NCBI GenBank assembly: GCA_964473525.1
Contig: CAYYPK010000010.1
Coordinates: 62,001 to 126,000, forward strand
Direction of reading: 5' to 3'
Origin: GCA-2687025 sp964473525
GTDB lineage: Bacteria; Poribacteria; WGA-4E; GCA-2687025
Length of the DNA stretch: 64,000 nt
In this document: piece after piece, positions 27,381-36,500 of the stretch
How positions within the stretch are numbered: the first letter of the stretch is position 1
Layout of the letters: every line of letters begins with the position of its first letter
Made by a program: the position numbers and the translations under genes
Notes under the pieces: model-generated
What the model was told of the DNA's origin: nothing
What the model saw: only the letters and a program-made list of their open reading frames with translations
The model's database searches: none

Positions 27381-27530
27381 TCACGTCGGGCCCGGGGGAT
27401 GGGCTCCAATGGCCCGCCTTGTGATAATATTCACAGCGCATGTCCTCAGACGAGACCGCACGAGCCCACCGAATTCGTGGCGCGGCGCGCCACACGATGC
27501 AGCCATAGGCTAGCGCAGAGGGAGAACGGC

Positions 27531-28328
27531 GTGTTCCAGTTTCATGCTCCGCGAACGGTAACGACACTCGCAGCGGCAGGCCTGGTCGCCGCCAGCCTGC
27601 TGGTTGCATGCGGCAAGAAGGACGAAGGCCCTCCGACGCGGCCGGGGCCGACGATGTCTCCTGCCGGCGCGGCTAAGACTCCAGCGGCGAGCGCGGGCAC
27701 CGCGTCCATCGCTGGCAAAGTAAGCTTCGGGGGCGATGTCCCGGAGGCGGCTGCGCTCAAGATGGACGCCGACCCCATGTGCGCCAGCGCGCACACCTCG
27801 CCGGTCACGGGCCAGGACGTGCTGGTAGACGCCAGCGGCGGCTTGAAGAACGTGTTCGTCTACGTGAAGTCCGGCGCCCCGTCCGGCGGATCCGCTCCTA
27901 GCGACGCGGTCGTATTGGACCAGAAGGGCTGTGTCTACGAGCCCCACGTCGTCGGGGTCCAGGTGGGACAGACGCTGAACATCCTCAACAGCGACGCGAC
28001 CGCGCACAACGTGCACTCGCTGTCGGACATCAACCCGTCCTTCAACAAGAGCATGCCGCTCGCTGGCATGGAGATGCCGCAAACCTTCGACGACGCGGAG
28101 ATCTTCAAGGTGAAGTGCGATGTCCACCCGTGGATGTCCAGCTGGATCGGCGTCTTCGACAACGCCTACTTCGCGGTGACGTCGGCCGACGGCTCCTTCA
28201 AGCTGTCCGGCTTGCCCGCAGGCACGTATACCGTCGCGGCGCACCACGAGACCTTTGGCGAGACCGAGCAGCAGGTCACCGTCGGCGACGGGGAAGCCGG
28301 CTCGGCCGCGTTCTCGTTCGGCGGCTAG
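27531..28328 (+). CDS. exported lipoprotein with cupredoxin-like copper site and carboxypeptidase-regulatory-like domain
   Basis: GTG 27531 with GGGAG 7 bases upstream gives 265 residues. The N-terminus is a lipoprotein signal ending in the lipobox LVAC (then GKKDEG), followed by a Pro/Ala-rich linker and a beta domain. The C-terminal half shows a type 1 copper pattern: His in SDATAHNVHS and the Cys-His-Met set in VKCDVHPWMSSW. It ends with a carboxypeptidase-regulatory-like strand pattern (GSFKLSGLPAGTYTVAAHHE). Such proteins are found beside terminal-oxidase loci and may carry copper or electrons. Location next to ctaA and ctaB fits this, as inference. Confidence 0.72.
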   Translation: MFQFHAPRTVTTLAAAGLVAASLLVACGKKDEGPPTRPGPTMSPAGAAKTPAASAGTASIAGKVSFGGDVPEAAALKMDADPMCASAHTSPVTGQDVLVDASGGLKNVFVYVKSGAPSGGSAPSDAVVLDQKGCVYEPHVVGVQVGQTLNILNSDATAHNVHSLSDINPSFNKSMPLAGMEMPQTFDDAEIFKVKCDVHPWMSSWIGVFDNAYFAVTSADGSFKLSGLPAGTYTVAAHHETFGETEQQVTVGDGEAGSAAFSFGG

Positions 28329-28352
28329 TTCGTTAGTCGCGGTTTTTGGGGG

Positions 28353-28362
28353 NNNNNNNNNN
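28353..28362. other. assembly gap (10 N) flanked by G and C homopolymers
   Basis: Ten N separate a run of five G on the left from a run of thirteen C on the right. The homopolymers probably stopped the assembly. The gap is intergenic, 24 bases after the lipoprotein stop, so its effect on genes appears small. Confidence 0.99.
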
Positions 28363-28394
28363 CCCCCCCCCCCCCACAACCGTGCTCGGGCGTG

Positions 28395-28423
28395 TTGCTC
28401 CACCCCTCCCGCCGATGTAGACT
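28395..28423 (+). promoter_or_regulatory. weak promoter candidate upstream of ctaA
   Basis: TTGCTC (28395-28400) and TAGACT (28418-28423) are separated by 17 bases and lie 62 bases before the ctaA ATG, just downstream of the gap and homopolymer. Confidence 0.35.
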
Positions 28424-28484
28424 CGCCGACCGCTCACGTATCTCTGCCGCCCTCCGTAGGCCGTCCGTTCGAGGCACGACGCGT

Positions 28485-29498
28485 ATGAGGACAGCGACGC
28501 CGCTAGGTCTGCACAGGTTCGCGGCGGCGACTGCGGCGTGCACGCTTATCCTCGTGTTCGCTGGTGGGCTCGTTACCAGCACCGGTTCCGGCCTCGCCGT
28601 CCCGGACTGGCCCCTGTCGTACGGCTCCCTGAACCCGCCCATGGTTGGCGGCATCCGCTTCGAGCACTCGCACCGCCTCATCGCTGGCGCGGTCGCTCTG
28701 CTCGCATCGGGTTTGATGCTCTGGGCCCGGCTGCGCGAGCCAAGACGATGGGTCCGGCGCATGGCGTTCGTGGCGTGGGTCACTGTACTCGTGCAGGCGC
28801 TACTGGGCGGGCTCACGGTTCTTCTCCTGCTCCCAACGGCCGTGTCCGTCTCGCACGGTGGAGTGGCGCAGGTGTTCTTCACGCTCATGTGCCTCATGGC
28901 GGTCGTGACGTCGCCACGGTGGATGGCCGCCCAATCCCACGGCGTGTCGGACGCGCGAGTGCGTACGGTGAGCATCTTGGCGATCGTGTGCGTGTACGTG
29001 CAGACGCTCCTGGGCGCCTGGATGAGGCACAGCGGCGCTGGGCTCGCCATCCCGGACTTCCCTCTGTCATACGGCGGCCTCGTACCGCCCCTCACCGCGG
29101 ACGGGCTCGAGAGCGTCAACGCGGTGAGGACCACCGTCTACTTCTACCAGTATCTTCCGTCCATCTCGCCGGTGGTCATCCACTTCGCGCACCGAGCTTG
29201 GGCTGTTGTGGTCCTCGGCGTGATCGCCGCGCTGTTCGTGACCACGGCGAAGCGGCATCGAGGCTCTCGCGTCCTGGTCCTCCTGAGTGGGGCCATCCTC
29301 GCGCTGGTGTGCGTACAGGCGGCCCTGGGCGGACTCACGATTTGGACCGGCAAGGGCGTCATCGCCACGACGACACACGTGGCGTTGGGGTCGGTCGTCC
29401 TTGCGTCGTGCGTTGTCTTCGCCGCGCTGTACCGTCGGTGCACGACACTGGCCGCGGCAGTAGTCGCGGAAGCTCCCGGGAGGGCCGCCCACGCATGA
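28485..29498 (+). CDS. ctaA: heme A synthase (COX15/CtaA)
   Basis: This 337-residue integral membrane protein with about eight helices oxidises the C8 methyl of heme O to make heme A for aa3-type cytochrome oxidases. The family pattern is clear: GGLVTSTGSGLAVPDWPLSYG, the heme-binding ExxH pair in RFEHSHRLIAG, and a second half repeating the layout (GAWMRHSGAGLAIPDFPLSYG, IHFAHRAWAV), as expected from the internal duplication of this family. ATG 28485 has GAGG 10 bases upstream. The 3' end overlaps ctaB by 4 bases (ATGA), so the pair is co-translated. Confidence 0.93.
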   Translation: MRTATPLGLHRFAAATAACTLILVFAGGLVTSTGSGLAVPDWPLSYGSLNPPMVGGIRFEHSHRLIAGAVALLASGLMLWARLREPRRWVRRMAFVAWVTVLVQALLGGLTVLLLLPTAVSVSHGGVAQVFFTLMCLMAVVTSPRWMAAQSHGVSDARVRTVSILAIVCVYVQTLLGAWMRHSGAGLAIPDFPLSYGGLVPPLTADGLESVNAVRTTVYFYQYLPSISPVVIHFAHRAWAVVVLGVIAALFVTTAKRHRGSRVLVLLSGAILALVCVQAALGGLTIWTGKGVIATTTHVALGSVVLASCVVFAALYRRCTTLAAAVVAEAPGRAAHA

Positions 29499-30394
29499 CG
29501 GTCCTCGCGATGGCGGCCCGCCGGTATCGGCTCGCCGACTTCTACGAACTCACGAAGCCTCGAATCGCCTTCCTCGTGGTCATGACCGCAGTCGTCGGTT
29601 TCCTCGCTGGCTCCGACGGGGCGACTGCGTGGCTCACGCTCTCCCACCTCGTTGTCGGCACGGCTCTCTGCGCGGCGTCGGCGGGCGCGTTGAACCAGGT
29701 GCTGGAGCGGGACATCGACTCCCGCATGCACCGCACGATGGATCGCCCAATCCCTGCGGGCCGCGTCTCGGCGGGCGAAGCGTGCGTCTTCGGCGTGGGC
29801 GTGGCGGCCGGCAGTTGTGTCTACCTGCTGGTCTTTGTCGGCTGGCTCACGGCGCTTCTCGCTCTGAGCACGCTCGTCAGCTACCTCCTCGTCTATACGC
29901 CGCTCAAGAAGGTCACCTGGTGGAACACCATCGTCGGCGCGGTCCCAGGGGCTCTGCCGCCGGTAGGTGGCTGGGCAGCGGCGCGCGGCGACCTGGGCGC
30001 AGAGGCCGGGTACCTGTTCGCGATTCTCTTCGTGTGGCAGCTCCCGCACTTCCTGGCCATCGCGTGGATGTACCGAGAAGACTACGCCCGCGCGGACCTC
30101 GCCATGCTCCCGGTGGTGGACGGCGGAGGGAACGCGACGGGGCGCCAGGTGATGCTGTTCACGACGGCGTTGGTGCCGATCAGCCTCGCCCCGGCGCTCT
30201 TCGGACCGGCCGGCGACCTCTATCTTGTTGGGGCCTTCGTCCTGGGCCTGACGTTCCTCACGGTAGGCCTGCGGATGGCGTGGACCCGCACCGTCTCGTC
30301 CGCTCGCGGGCTGCTCGTGGCGTCGGTCGTCTATCTGCCGTTGCTGCTCGGGTTGCTCGTGGCGGATCGCGTCCGGCTCGATATTCTCCGTTAG
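29495..30394 (+). CDS. ctaB: protoheme IX farnesyltransferase (heme O synthase)
   Basis: This 299-residue UbiA-family membrane prenyltransferase attaches the farnesyl tail to heme B, giving heme O for CtaA to process. The first Asp-rich motif reads NQVLERDIDSRMHRTMDRP, and the second YREDYARADLAMLPVVDG. The start DFYELTKPRIAFLVVMTAVVG is diagnostic. Start ATG 29495 overlaps the ctaA stop by 4 bases. About nine hydrophobic segments are visible. Together with ctaA this implies a heme A-containing terminal oxidase elsewhere in the genome. Confidence 0.95.
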   Translation: MTVLAMAARRYRLADFYELTKPRIAFLVVMTAVVGFLAGSDGATAWLTLSHLVVGTALCAASAGALNQVLERDIDSRMHRTMDRPIPAGRVSAGEACVFGVGVAAGSCVYLLVFVGWLTALLALSTLVSYLLVYTPLKKVTWWNTIVGAVPGALPPVGGWAAARGDLGAEAGYLFAILFVWQLPHFLAIAWMYREDYARADLAMLPVVDGGGNATGRQVMLFTTALVPISLAPALFGPAGDLYLVGAFVLGLTFLTVGLRMAWTRTVSSARGLLVASVVYLPLLLGLLVADRVRLDILR

Positions 30395-30425
30395 ACTAAC
30401 TCGCGCCGACCCACGGGACGACCGC

Positions 30426-30881
30426 ATGCCGGCAGGCGAACAGGCAGCTGACTGGGTGTATGCGCTGCCGACGGTGAACGCGACGCTCAACACGGCGAGC
30501 GCGTGTTGTCTGGCCGCTGGGTACGCCTTCATCCGACGCGGTGACCGAGCGCGCCACAGGGCGGCGATGGTGGCGGCGGTCGTCTGTTCGGCGGCGTTCC
30601 TGACGAGCTACCTGACGTACCACCTACACCCGACCGTCGGTACGGTGAAGTTCGTCGAACCCGCGTGGCTGCGTCCGTACTACCTCGGTATGTTGGCGAC
30701 GCACATCGTTCTCGCCGCGCCCGTCGTGCCTATGGCGCTCGTGACCCTGTATCTGGCGTTACGAGGCAGACACGCCGCGCACCGCCGGTTGGCGCGGGTC
30801 ACGTTGCCGGTGTGGTTCTACGTCTCCGTGACCGGAGTGCTCGTATACTTGGTGTTGTACGTCGTGTACCCGCAGACGTGA
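30426..30881 (+). CDS. DUF420 family membrane protein (CtaM/YozB-like)
   Basis: This 151-residue protein has four predicted transmembrane helices. LPTVNATLNTASACCLAAGYAFIRRGDRARHR, SYLTYHLH and YLGMLATHIVLAAPVVPMALVTLY match the DUF420 family, with conserved His residues that could bind heme or metal. In Gram-positives the related CtaM is needed for an active aa3-type oxidase. Here the gene follows ctaB by 31 bases, consistent with an oxidase-assembly role. That role is inferred from family and position. Confidence 0.85.
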   Translation: MPAGEQAADWVYALPTVNATLNTASACCLAAGYAFIRRGDRARHRAAMVAAVVCSAAFLTSYLTYHLHPTVGTVKFVEPAWLRPYYLGMLATHIVLAAPVVPMALVTLYLALRGRHAAHRRLARVTLPVWFYVSVTGVLVYLVLYVVYPQT

Positions 30882-31006
30882 TCGCGGCGCCCAAGCCGGC
30901 TCGGTGGCGGGTGCGCCGCAGCGGCGCTGGCAGCTTAGTGGGGTGACAATTCTGGCTTCACATTCCGGTGTCTCAGACCGACCTGTCGACGGATGGCGCC
31001 GCGCGC

Positions 31007-31011
31007 GGAGG
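31007..31011 (+). promoter_or_regulatory. Shine-Dalgarno GGAGG that favours GTG 31020 for the ABC ATPase
   Basis: GGAGG lies 8 bases before GTG 31020. An upstream in-frame ATG at 30993 has no such site, so the shorter product is preferred. Confidence 0.6.
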
Positions 31012-31019
31012 CCGTCTAC

Positions 31020-31949
31020 GTGACGGCTGCGGTGGACGCGCGAGACGTGCTGCACCGCTACGGCGAACGGATCGCGCTCGACAGCGTGTCCCTGTCGGCG
31101 CCTGCTGGCTCCATGTACGGCCTCCTCGGCCCGAACGGCGGCGGCAAGTCCACGCTGTTCCGCATCCTAGCCACGCTTCTGCGGCCAACATCCGGGGGCG
31201 CGCGCGTCCTCGGTCACGACGTCTGCCGCGAGGCTGCGACGGTTCGTCGGCTCATCGGTGTGGTGTTGCAGGGGTCTTATCTCGACGGCAAGCTCACCGT
31301 GCGCGAAAACCTCACGCACAGGGGGCATCTGCACGGCCGGCGTGGCAGGCGTCTACGCGACAGCATCGACGCCGCGTTGGCGCAGGTGAGTCTTGAGGAT
31401 CGCGCCTCCGATCGCGTCGAGACGCTGTCAGGCGGGTTGCGGCGGCGGTGTGAGCTCGCCGGGTGCATGCTGCACGATCCCGCGGTGCTGCTGCTGGACG
31501 AACCGACGGCGGGTTTGGACCCGATCGCGCGCGCGGAGTTCTGGGCGGCGCTGGAAGCCGCGAAGGACGAGCGCAACCTGACGATCCTGCTGACAAGCCA
31601 CCTGATGGACGAGGCAGAGCGGTGCGACCGCCTTGCGCTCCTCGACGAGGGGGTCGTGGTCGCCGAAGCGACGCCGGACGCACTCAAGGACGACATGGGC
31701 TACGAGGTCATCACCGTGGAGTCTCCCGTGGGCGAGCCGCTACAAAGGATGGTTCGCGCGCGTCTCGGGCTGGACGCCGAATGGACGGGTGAGCACGTGC
31801 GACTGCGCGTCAACGACGGGAAGGCGTGGATCGGTAAGCTCATCGACGCGTTCCCGGGCGAGTTCACGTCCATCACCCTGAGCAAGCCCACCATCGAGGA
31901 CGTGTTCCTCGCGGGCGCCACGGGCCGCGACACGGAGGGGTCGGCATGA
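31020..31949 (+). CDS. ABC-2 type transporter ATP-binding protein
   Basis: This 309-residue nucleotide-binding protein has Walker A GPNGGGKST near residue 37, a Q-loop in GVVLQGS, signature LSGG at 136-139, Walker B LLLDEPTAG with Asp160-Glu161 and H-loop TSHLMDEAE. The C-terminal extension after residue 230 (VESPVGEPLQRM) is the regulatory tail of drug/heme/copper-type ABC-2 exporters. The 3' end overlaps the permease gene by 4 bases. Position after ctaA, ctaB and DUF420 suggests export linked to oxidase biogenesis (heme or metal), but the cargo cannot be read from sequence. Confidence 0.93.
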   Translation: MTAAVDARDVLHRYGERIALDSVSLSAPAGSMYGLLGPNGGGKSTLFRILATLLRPTSGGARVLGHDVCREAATVRRLIGVVLQGSYLDGKLTVRENLTHRGHLHGRRGRRLRDSIDAALAQVSLEDRASDRVETLSGGLRRRCELAGCMLHDPAVLLLDEPTAGLDPIARAEFWAALEAAKDERNLTILLTSHLMDEAERCDRLALLDEGVVVAEATPDALKDDMGYEVITVESPVGEPLQRMVRARLGLDAEWTGEHVRLRVNDGKAWIGKLIDAFPGEFTSITLSKPTIEDVFLAGATGRDTEGSA

Positions 31950-32728
31950 ACGCCGCGACGCTCGCGCTCTACGCCGTGTGGCGGCGGGAAGTGATTAGAT
32001 TCCTGCGCCAGCCGAACCGCATCGTAGGGGCCGTCGGCCCGCCGGTGCTCATCTGGCTGTTCGTCGGTTCCGGTTTCGGGGCTTCGTTCCAGCTTGCCGG
32101 CGCCTCAAGCGTGGGTTACCTGGAGTACCTCCTACCGGGCATCGTCGCGCTCGTCGCGCTCTTTGCCTCCATCTTCTCGGCGATGTCCGTGATCGAGGAC
32201 CGGCGCGACGGGTTTCTCGACGGCTCTCTGGTGACGCCCGCGCCTCGCGGCGCCGTGGTGGGCGGCAAGATCGCGGGAGGCTCTTCCCAGGCGTTCGCGC
32301 AGGGGGCGCTGCTCGTAGTGGCCGCGCCGCTGGCCATCTCTGGGCTCGGCTTGGCGTCCGTGGCGCTGGCATTGGGCGCGCTGGCCCTCGTGGCCTTCGG
32401 TCTGACCGCGTTTGGGTGCGCGATGGCGTGGCGCATGGACTCGACCCAAGGCTACCACGCAGTGATGAACCTCCTGCTGATGCCGATGTGGCTGCTATCG
32501 GGGGCCGTCTTCCCACTGGACGGCGCGCCCGCGGCCATGCGCCTGCTCATGCTCGCGAACCCGATGACGTACGCGGTCGCCGCTTTGCGAGGGCCGTTCT
32601 ACATGGGCTCGACGCTCGACGCGCCCGGCCCGGTTTCCTTTCCAGTCGCCATGGGTGTCACGGCAGGCTTCGCGGCTGCGATGGCCACGGTGGCGGCCGT
32701 CATGGCGTCGCGCCCGGCGCGCGCGTGA
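31946..32728 (+). CDS. ABC-2 type transporter permease
   Basis: This 260-residue protein has about six transmembrane helices. FLRQPNRIVGAVGPPVLIWLFVGSGFG, VGYLEYLLPGIVALVALFASIFS, DRRDGFLDGSLVTPAPRGAVVGGK and LLMPMWLLSGAVFPLDGAPAAMRLLMLANPMTYAV are typical of ABC-2 permeases. It starts at ATG 31946, overlapping the ATPase stop by 4 bases, so the two form one exporter. The 172 bases that follow hold no recognisable gene before the next membrane protein. Confidence 0.92.
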   Translation: MNAATLALYAVWRREVIRFLRQPNRIVGAVGPPVLIWLFVGSGFGASFQLAGASSVGYLEYLLPGIVALVALFASIFSAMSVIEDRRDGFLDGSLVTPAPRGAVVGGKIAGGSSQAFAQGALLVVAAPLAISGLGLASVALALGALALVAFGLTAFGCAMAWRMDSTQGYHAVMNLLLMPMWLLSGAVFPLDGAPAAMRLLMLANPMTYAVAALRGPFYMGSTLDAPGPVSFPVAMGVTAGFAAAMATVAAVMASRPARA

Positions 32729-32900
32729 AGGGGGCAGACCACGTGGTAACAGCGGACACGACGCTCCCGGCCCAAGCCACTCGCCCTGCAATGCCCGAGG
32801 CCCTTGACCAGCGCGCGCGAGGCCGACTCGGAGTGGGGCGTCGACGTGTGCAGGCGAGGGCGTGGGCCACGGCTCCTTCGCGCGGTCTGGGCGACGCCAC

Positions 32901-33542
32901 ATGAGCCACGACGTAGCTCGCCGCAGCCTGGGCGAGGCCCTTCGACTCGAGTTGCGGCACCACTTGCCGTTCACCGCGGGCGTGACCGTTCTGACAGCCT
33001 TCGCGGCGTCGGTCGTCGTCGGCGTGTGGCCGGGCGTTGCCGCCGCGACGCTCTCGTTCGAGGGAGCCCACCTGGCGCACGTCTTCGTGAGCGCCGTGGC
33101 AACCACCGCGGTGGCTTCCCGACAGCGCGGCGGGATCGCGCTGGCAGCCGGGCTCGGCGTCGCGGGATCCATCGCCTTCTGCACGCTGAGCGACATCCTG
33201 CTCCCGTACGCGGGCGCGTACCTCTTCAGAGCGCCGGTGGCGCTGGAGGTCGAGCTACTGGAGTCGCCCATTCGGGTGATACTCGTCGCGGTCGTTGGCG
33301 CCGTGGGTGGCTTCGCGCACATGCGGCGGCTGTCGGTGTATTCGCACTCGGCGCATGTGCTGGTATCCTCGGTGGCGTCGGTGATGTACATCCACACGCA
33401 CGCGGCCGGGACGTGGACAGGCTGGGGCCACGCCCTCCCAATGGCGGCCGTGTTGTTCGTGGCCGTCTTCCTTCCGTGCTGCATGAGCGACCTTGTCATG
33501 CCGGTGGCATGTACTCACTGTGACTTCCGGGGGCGAGAGTAG
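32901..33542 (+). CDS. membrane protein with an internal repeat and conserved His/Cys/Asp positions, unknown function
   Basis: This 213-residue hydrophobic protein has about six membrane segments and no signal peptide. I do not recognise the family. Two halves share motifs in the same order: HLAHVFVSAVA (residues 57-67) with HSAHVLVSSVA (149-159), and CTLSDILLP (94-102) with CMSDLVMP (194-201). The C-terminal tail has four Cys (PCCMSDLVMPVACTHC). The paired HxxH and Cys/Ser-Asp positions look like a metal or heme site repeated by duplication. It follows the ABC exporter and precedes the kinase-Dna2 gene by 49 bases. ATG 32901 is used. Confidence 0.7.
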   Translation: MSHDVARRSLGEALRLELRHHLPFTAGVTVLTAFAASVVVGVWPGVAAATLSFEGAHLAHVFVSAVATTAVASRQRGGIALAAGLGVAGSIAFCTLSDILLPYAGAYLFRAPVALEVELLESPIRVILVAVVGAVGGFAHMRRLSVYSHSAHVLVSSVASVMYIHTHAAGTWTGWGHALPMAAVLFVAVFLPCCMSDLVMPVACTHCDFRGRE

Positions 33543-33591
33543 ACGCGGGCTGACACAGCGCCACGGCAGGCCGTCGAGGACACATCACCAC

Positions 33592-36500
33592 ATGCCGGAA
33601 CAGCGAGCGCCTGAACACCTTCCGGGCGACTGGCTTGAGGATGGGCGTCTGCGCCTCGACCAGATCCTGGGCGAGGGCGCCTTCGGTCACGTGTGGCGCG
33701 CGACCGAGTTCATCGGCTTTGGGCCAGATGGCGCGCCCATCGAGCTGCGACAGGTGGCCGTCAAGTGCCTCTCCACCTTGGACGACAGTTCCGCGGGCGA
33801 CCGGATCGTGGACGAGGCGCGCGCGCTCGCGGAGCTGAACCACGACGCCATCCTGAAGCTGCACCGCGCCTTCACCGACGACCGCGGCACGTACCTCGTC
33901 ACCGAATACGCGACCGAGGGCGACCTGCGCGGCTACTTCGACTACGCCATACCCACCGAACCAGAGCTGCGGGACATCGCCTTCGCCGTGGGGTCCGGGC
34001 TGTCGTACCTGCACGAGCGAGGGTACCTGCACGGCGACCTCAAGCCCGAGAACGTGCTGGCGACCGTGGCCGGGGATCGGGTGCGCTACATGCTGGCGGA
34101 CTTCGGGTTGCGATCCGCGACAGGGCACCGCCACTTCCAGGGCACGGTGCCGTACATCGCCCCCGAAGCGTACTCGCCGCACGCGGCGTCCCTCACGGAT
34201 CGGTCGGACGTGTTCGCGTACGGTCTGTTCCTCTTCGAGATAGCGTCCGGCCACCGGCTGATGTCGCACCTGCAAGACGAGCGATTCGGCGCCCTGCGCA
34301 CGCACACGGTGGACCCGGACGTGCTGCGCGACGCCCACGCGATCGTGGACGCTGTTATCCAGCGCACGGACTGGGCAGCCCTCCAGCTCCCCTCATTTCT
34401 CACGACGCTCATACGGTTCTGCCTAGACCCAGACCCACGGAAGCGACCCTCGGCTTGGAGCGTCATGGAGCTCTGGGCAGCCTTCGAGAGGACGCAACGC
34501 GGAGTCGTGGCGCCGTACACGTCGGCTTCCGTGGGCGACGGCCGTTACCAGGTTCCTTGCTCGCATCTGGTGACCGTCGGCGAGGACGAGCCGGACGGGG
34601 AGGGTGACGGCGTCGTGGCGCACCTGACGGGCGAGGGCGGCGCGCTCATACAGGTCGAGGTGTCGAAGCAAGTCAACAGGCCCATGCACGACGCGCTGAC
34701 GCGGCTGCAGCGACGCCTGGACGACCGCCCGCCGGTGGTCTCCGTGTACGGTGTCCTCCCCGACGACATCGCGTCCATGCGGTTCGTCGCCGACCGCCGC
34801 AGTTTCGTCGTCGTCGAGCCACACGAGCTGCTGGACGTCACCGACCTCAGTCGGTCTCACCACTGCACGAGGGCCTACCTGCACAGGATGGTTGGCGCGG
34901 ACGGCGGGTCGACCAAGGCGCTCGTGAAGGGGAACATCCTCCACGGGCTCTTTGCGGAGATGCTGCTGAACGATGACGTGGAATTCGACGCGGCGTGGGA
35001 ACGGCAGTGGCGGTCGCGCGCGACGGACATCGCACACGTCGTTCAGGACGCCGAGGAACTCGCCGACCTGCGCCGCGACATCCAGGGCGCGTACGAGCGC
35101 GTGCGCGGCGTGCTCATTCGCGAGCCCGCGTGGCTCACGCCACAGCGGTACGTCGAGTCGTCTCGCTGGTCGTTCGACCTTGGACTGACGGGCCGCATCG
35201 ACGCGTTCTTCCTCTCCGACGGAGGACGCGCCTCGGCGTACGAGCTCAAGTCAGGACGCGTGCGCCCGGACGACCTGTTGCAGGTGCAGGCGTACGTGGC
35301 GATGCTCTCCGACGACATGGAACGCCGCGCGGAAGCGGACGACCGCCAGGGACTCGCGCCGACAGTGCGGGCACAGATCCTCACGAGCTCCGACGGACGC
35401 TTGCACCCGGTCGGCGCGGTGGCGCCGCACGCCAAGCTGGCCGCCATACGCAACCAGATTCTCGGGCTGCGCGACCAGTTGACGGAGGGTCGGTCGGCGA
35501 CGGACATGCTGCCAAGCGAATACCCGTTCTACGGCTACCAGCAGTCAAAGTGCGACCGGTGCGCCAGCGCGTACAGCTACCTGAGTCGCGCCTGCCGCGA
35601 GACGACAAGCCTCTTCCGGGAACGCGTGGACATTGACGGCTCGCCGGCGCCTCCCGTCGAGCTCGACTACTTCTGGCACGGCATCCGCCTCATCATGCGC
35701 GAGGAGACGGAGCTACGACGCCAGCACGTGTACCCGCTCATGCTCGCGCCCTGGCTCGACGGGCAGAGCGGCGCGCCCGCGCGGACGCGCTCATCGCCTG
35801 ATCGCCGCGTGGAGGACGCCTGTCTCGTCGCGCACGAGGGGTCGCACTTCCGATTCGAGTACCCGCCGTCCATGGCGGAGTTCCGCGTGGGCGACGACGT
35901 CGTGATACACCGTGGCGATCTGCGCCGCTGGCACGAGGTGCTGCGCGCGACGGTCCGTGAGATGTCAGAGACCTCCGTGACCGTGGAGGCGCGGTCTGAT
36001 TACACCGCTCGCGGGTTCGCGACCACGCCGGACGGCTGGGTGGTCGAGTACTTCCCGCGGTTCTTTGGTCTGGACACGCTTCGGCGGGCCTTGCACCTGT
36101 TCCTCAACTCCCCGAACCATGCGATGAAGTCGCTGGTTCTCGAGGGCCGCATTCCGCGGCAGCAGGGGGCGCTGTTCCCGGCCGACTCGGAGCTGGATCT
36201 GGCTCCAGAGCGGCGCCTCAACGGCGAGCAGCGTGGCGCCCTCCTACGCGCCTTAGACGAGACGGGCTTCCTGTCGATCACCGGGCCGCCCGGCACGGGC
36301 AAGACGATGACGATCCACGCGATCGTCGACACTTACGCGCGGCGTAACGCGCGGGTGCTCGTCGCCGCGCTGACGAACAACGCCATCGACAACGTCATAG
36401 AACGCCTTCTGGGCGACACGGCGCCGGAGCGCGTGGAATTCGTGCGCCTCGGCGCTGGCTCCCGCATGCGCGACGTGTTCGGCGAGCGGCTCTCGGAGAT

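Noticed and set aside
29144..30532. 462-residue minus-strand ORF opposite ctaA/ctaB
   Set aside because: Covers three confident genes on the other strand and is Arg/Glu/His rich without any motif.
32416..32904. Plus-strand ORF of 162 residues overlapping the ABC permease end
   Set aside because: Out of frame with the permease, Arg-rich, and contains nothing recognisable; the gap 32729-32900 is regarded as non-coding.
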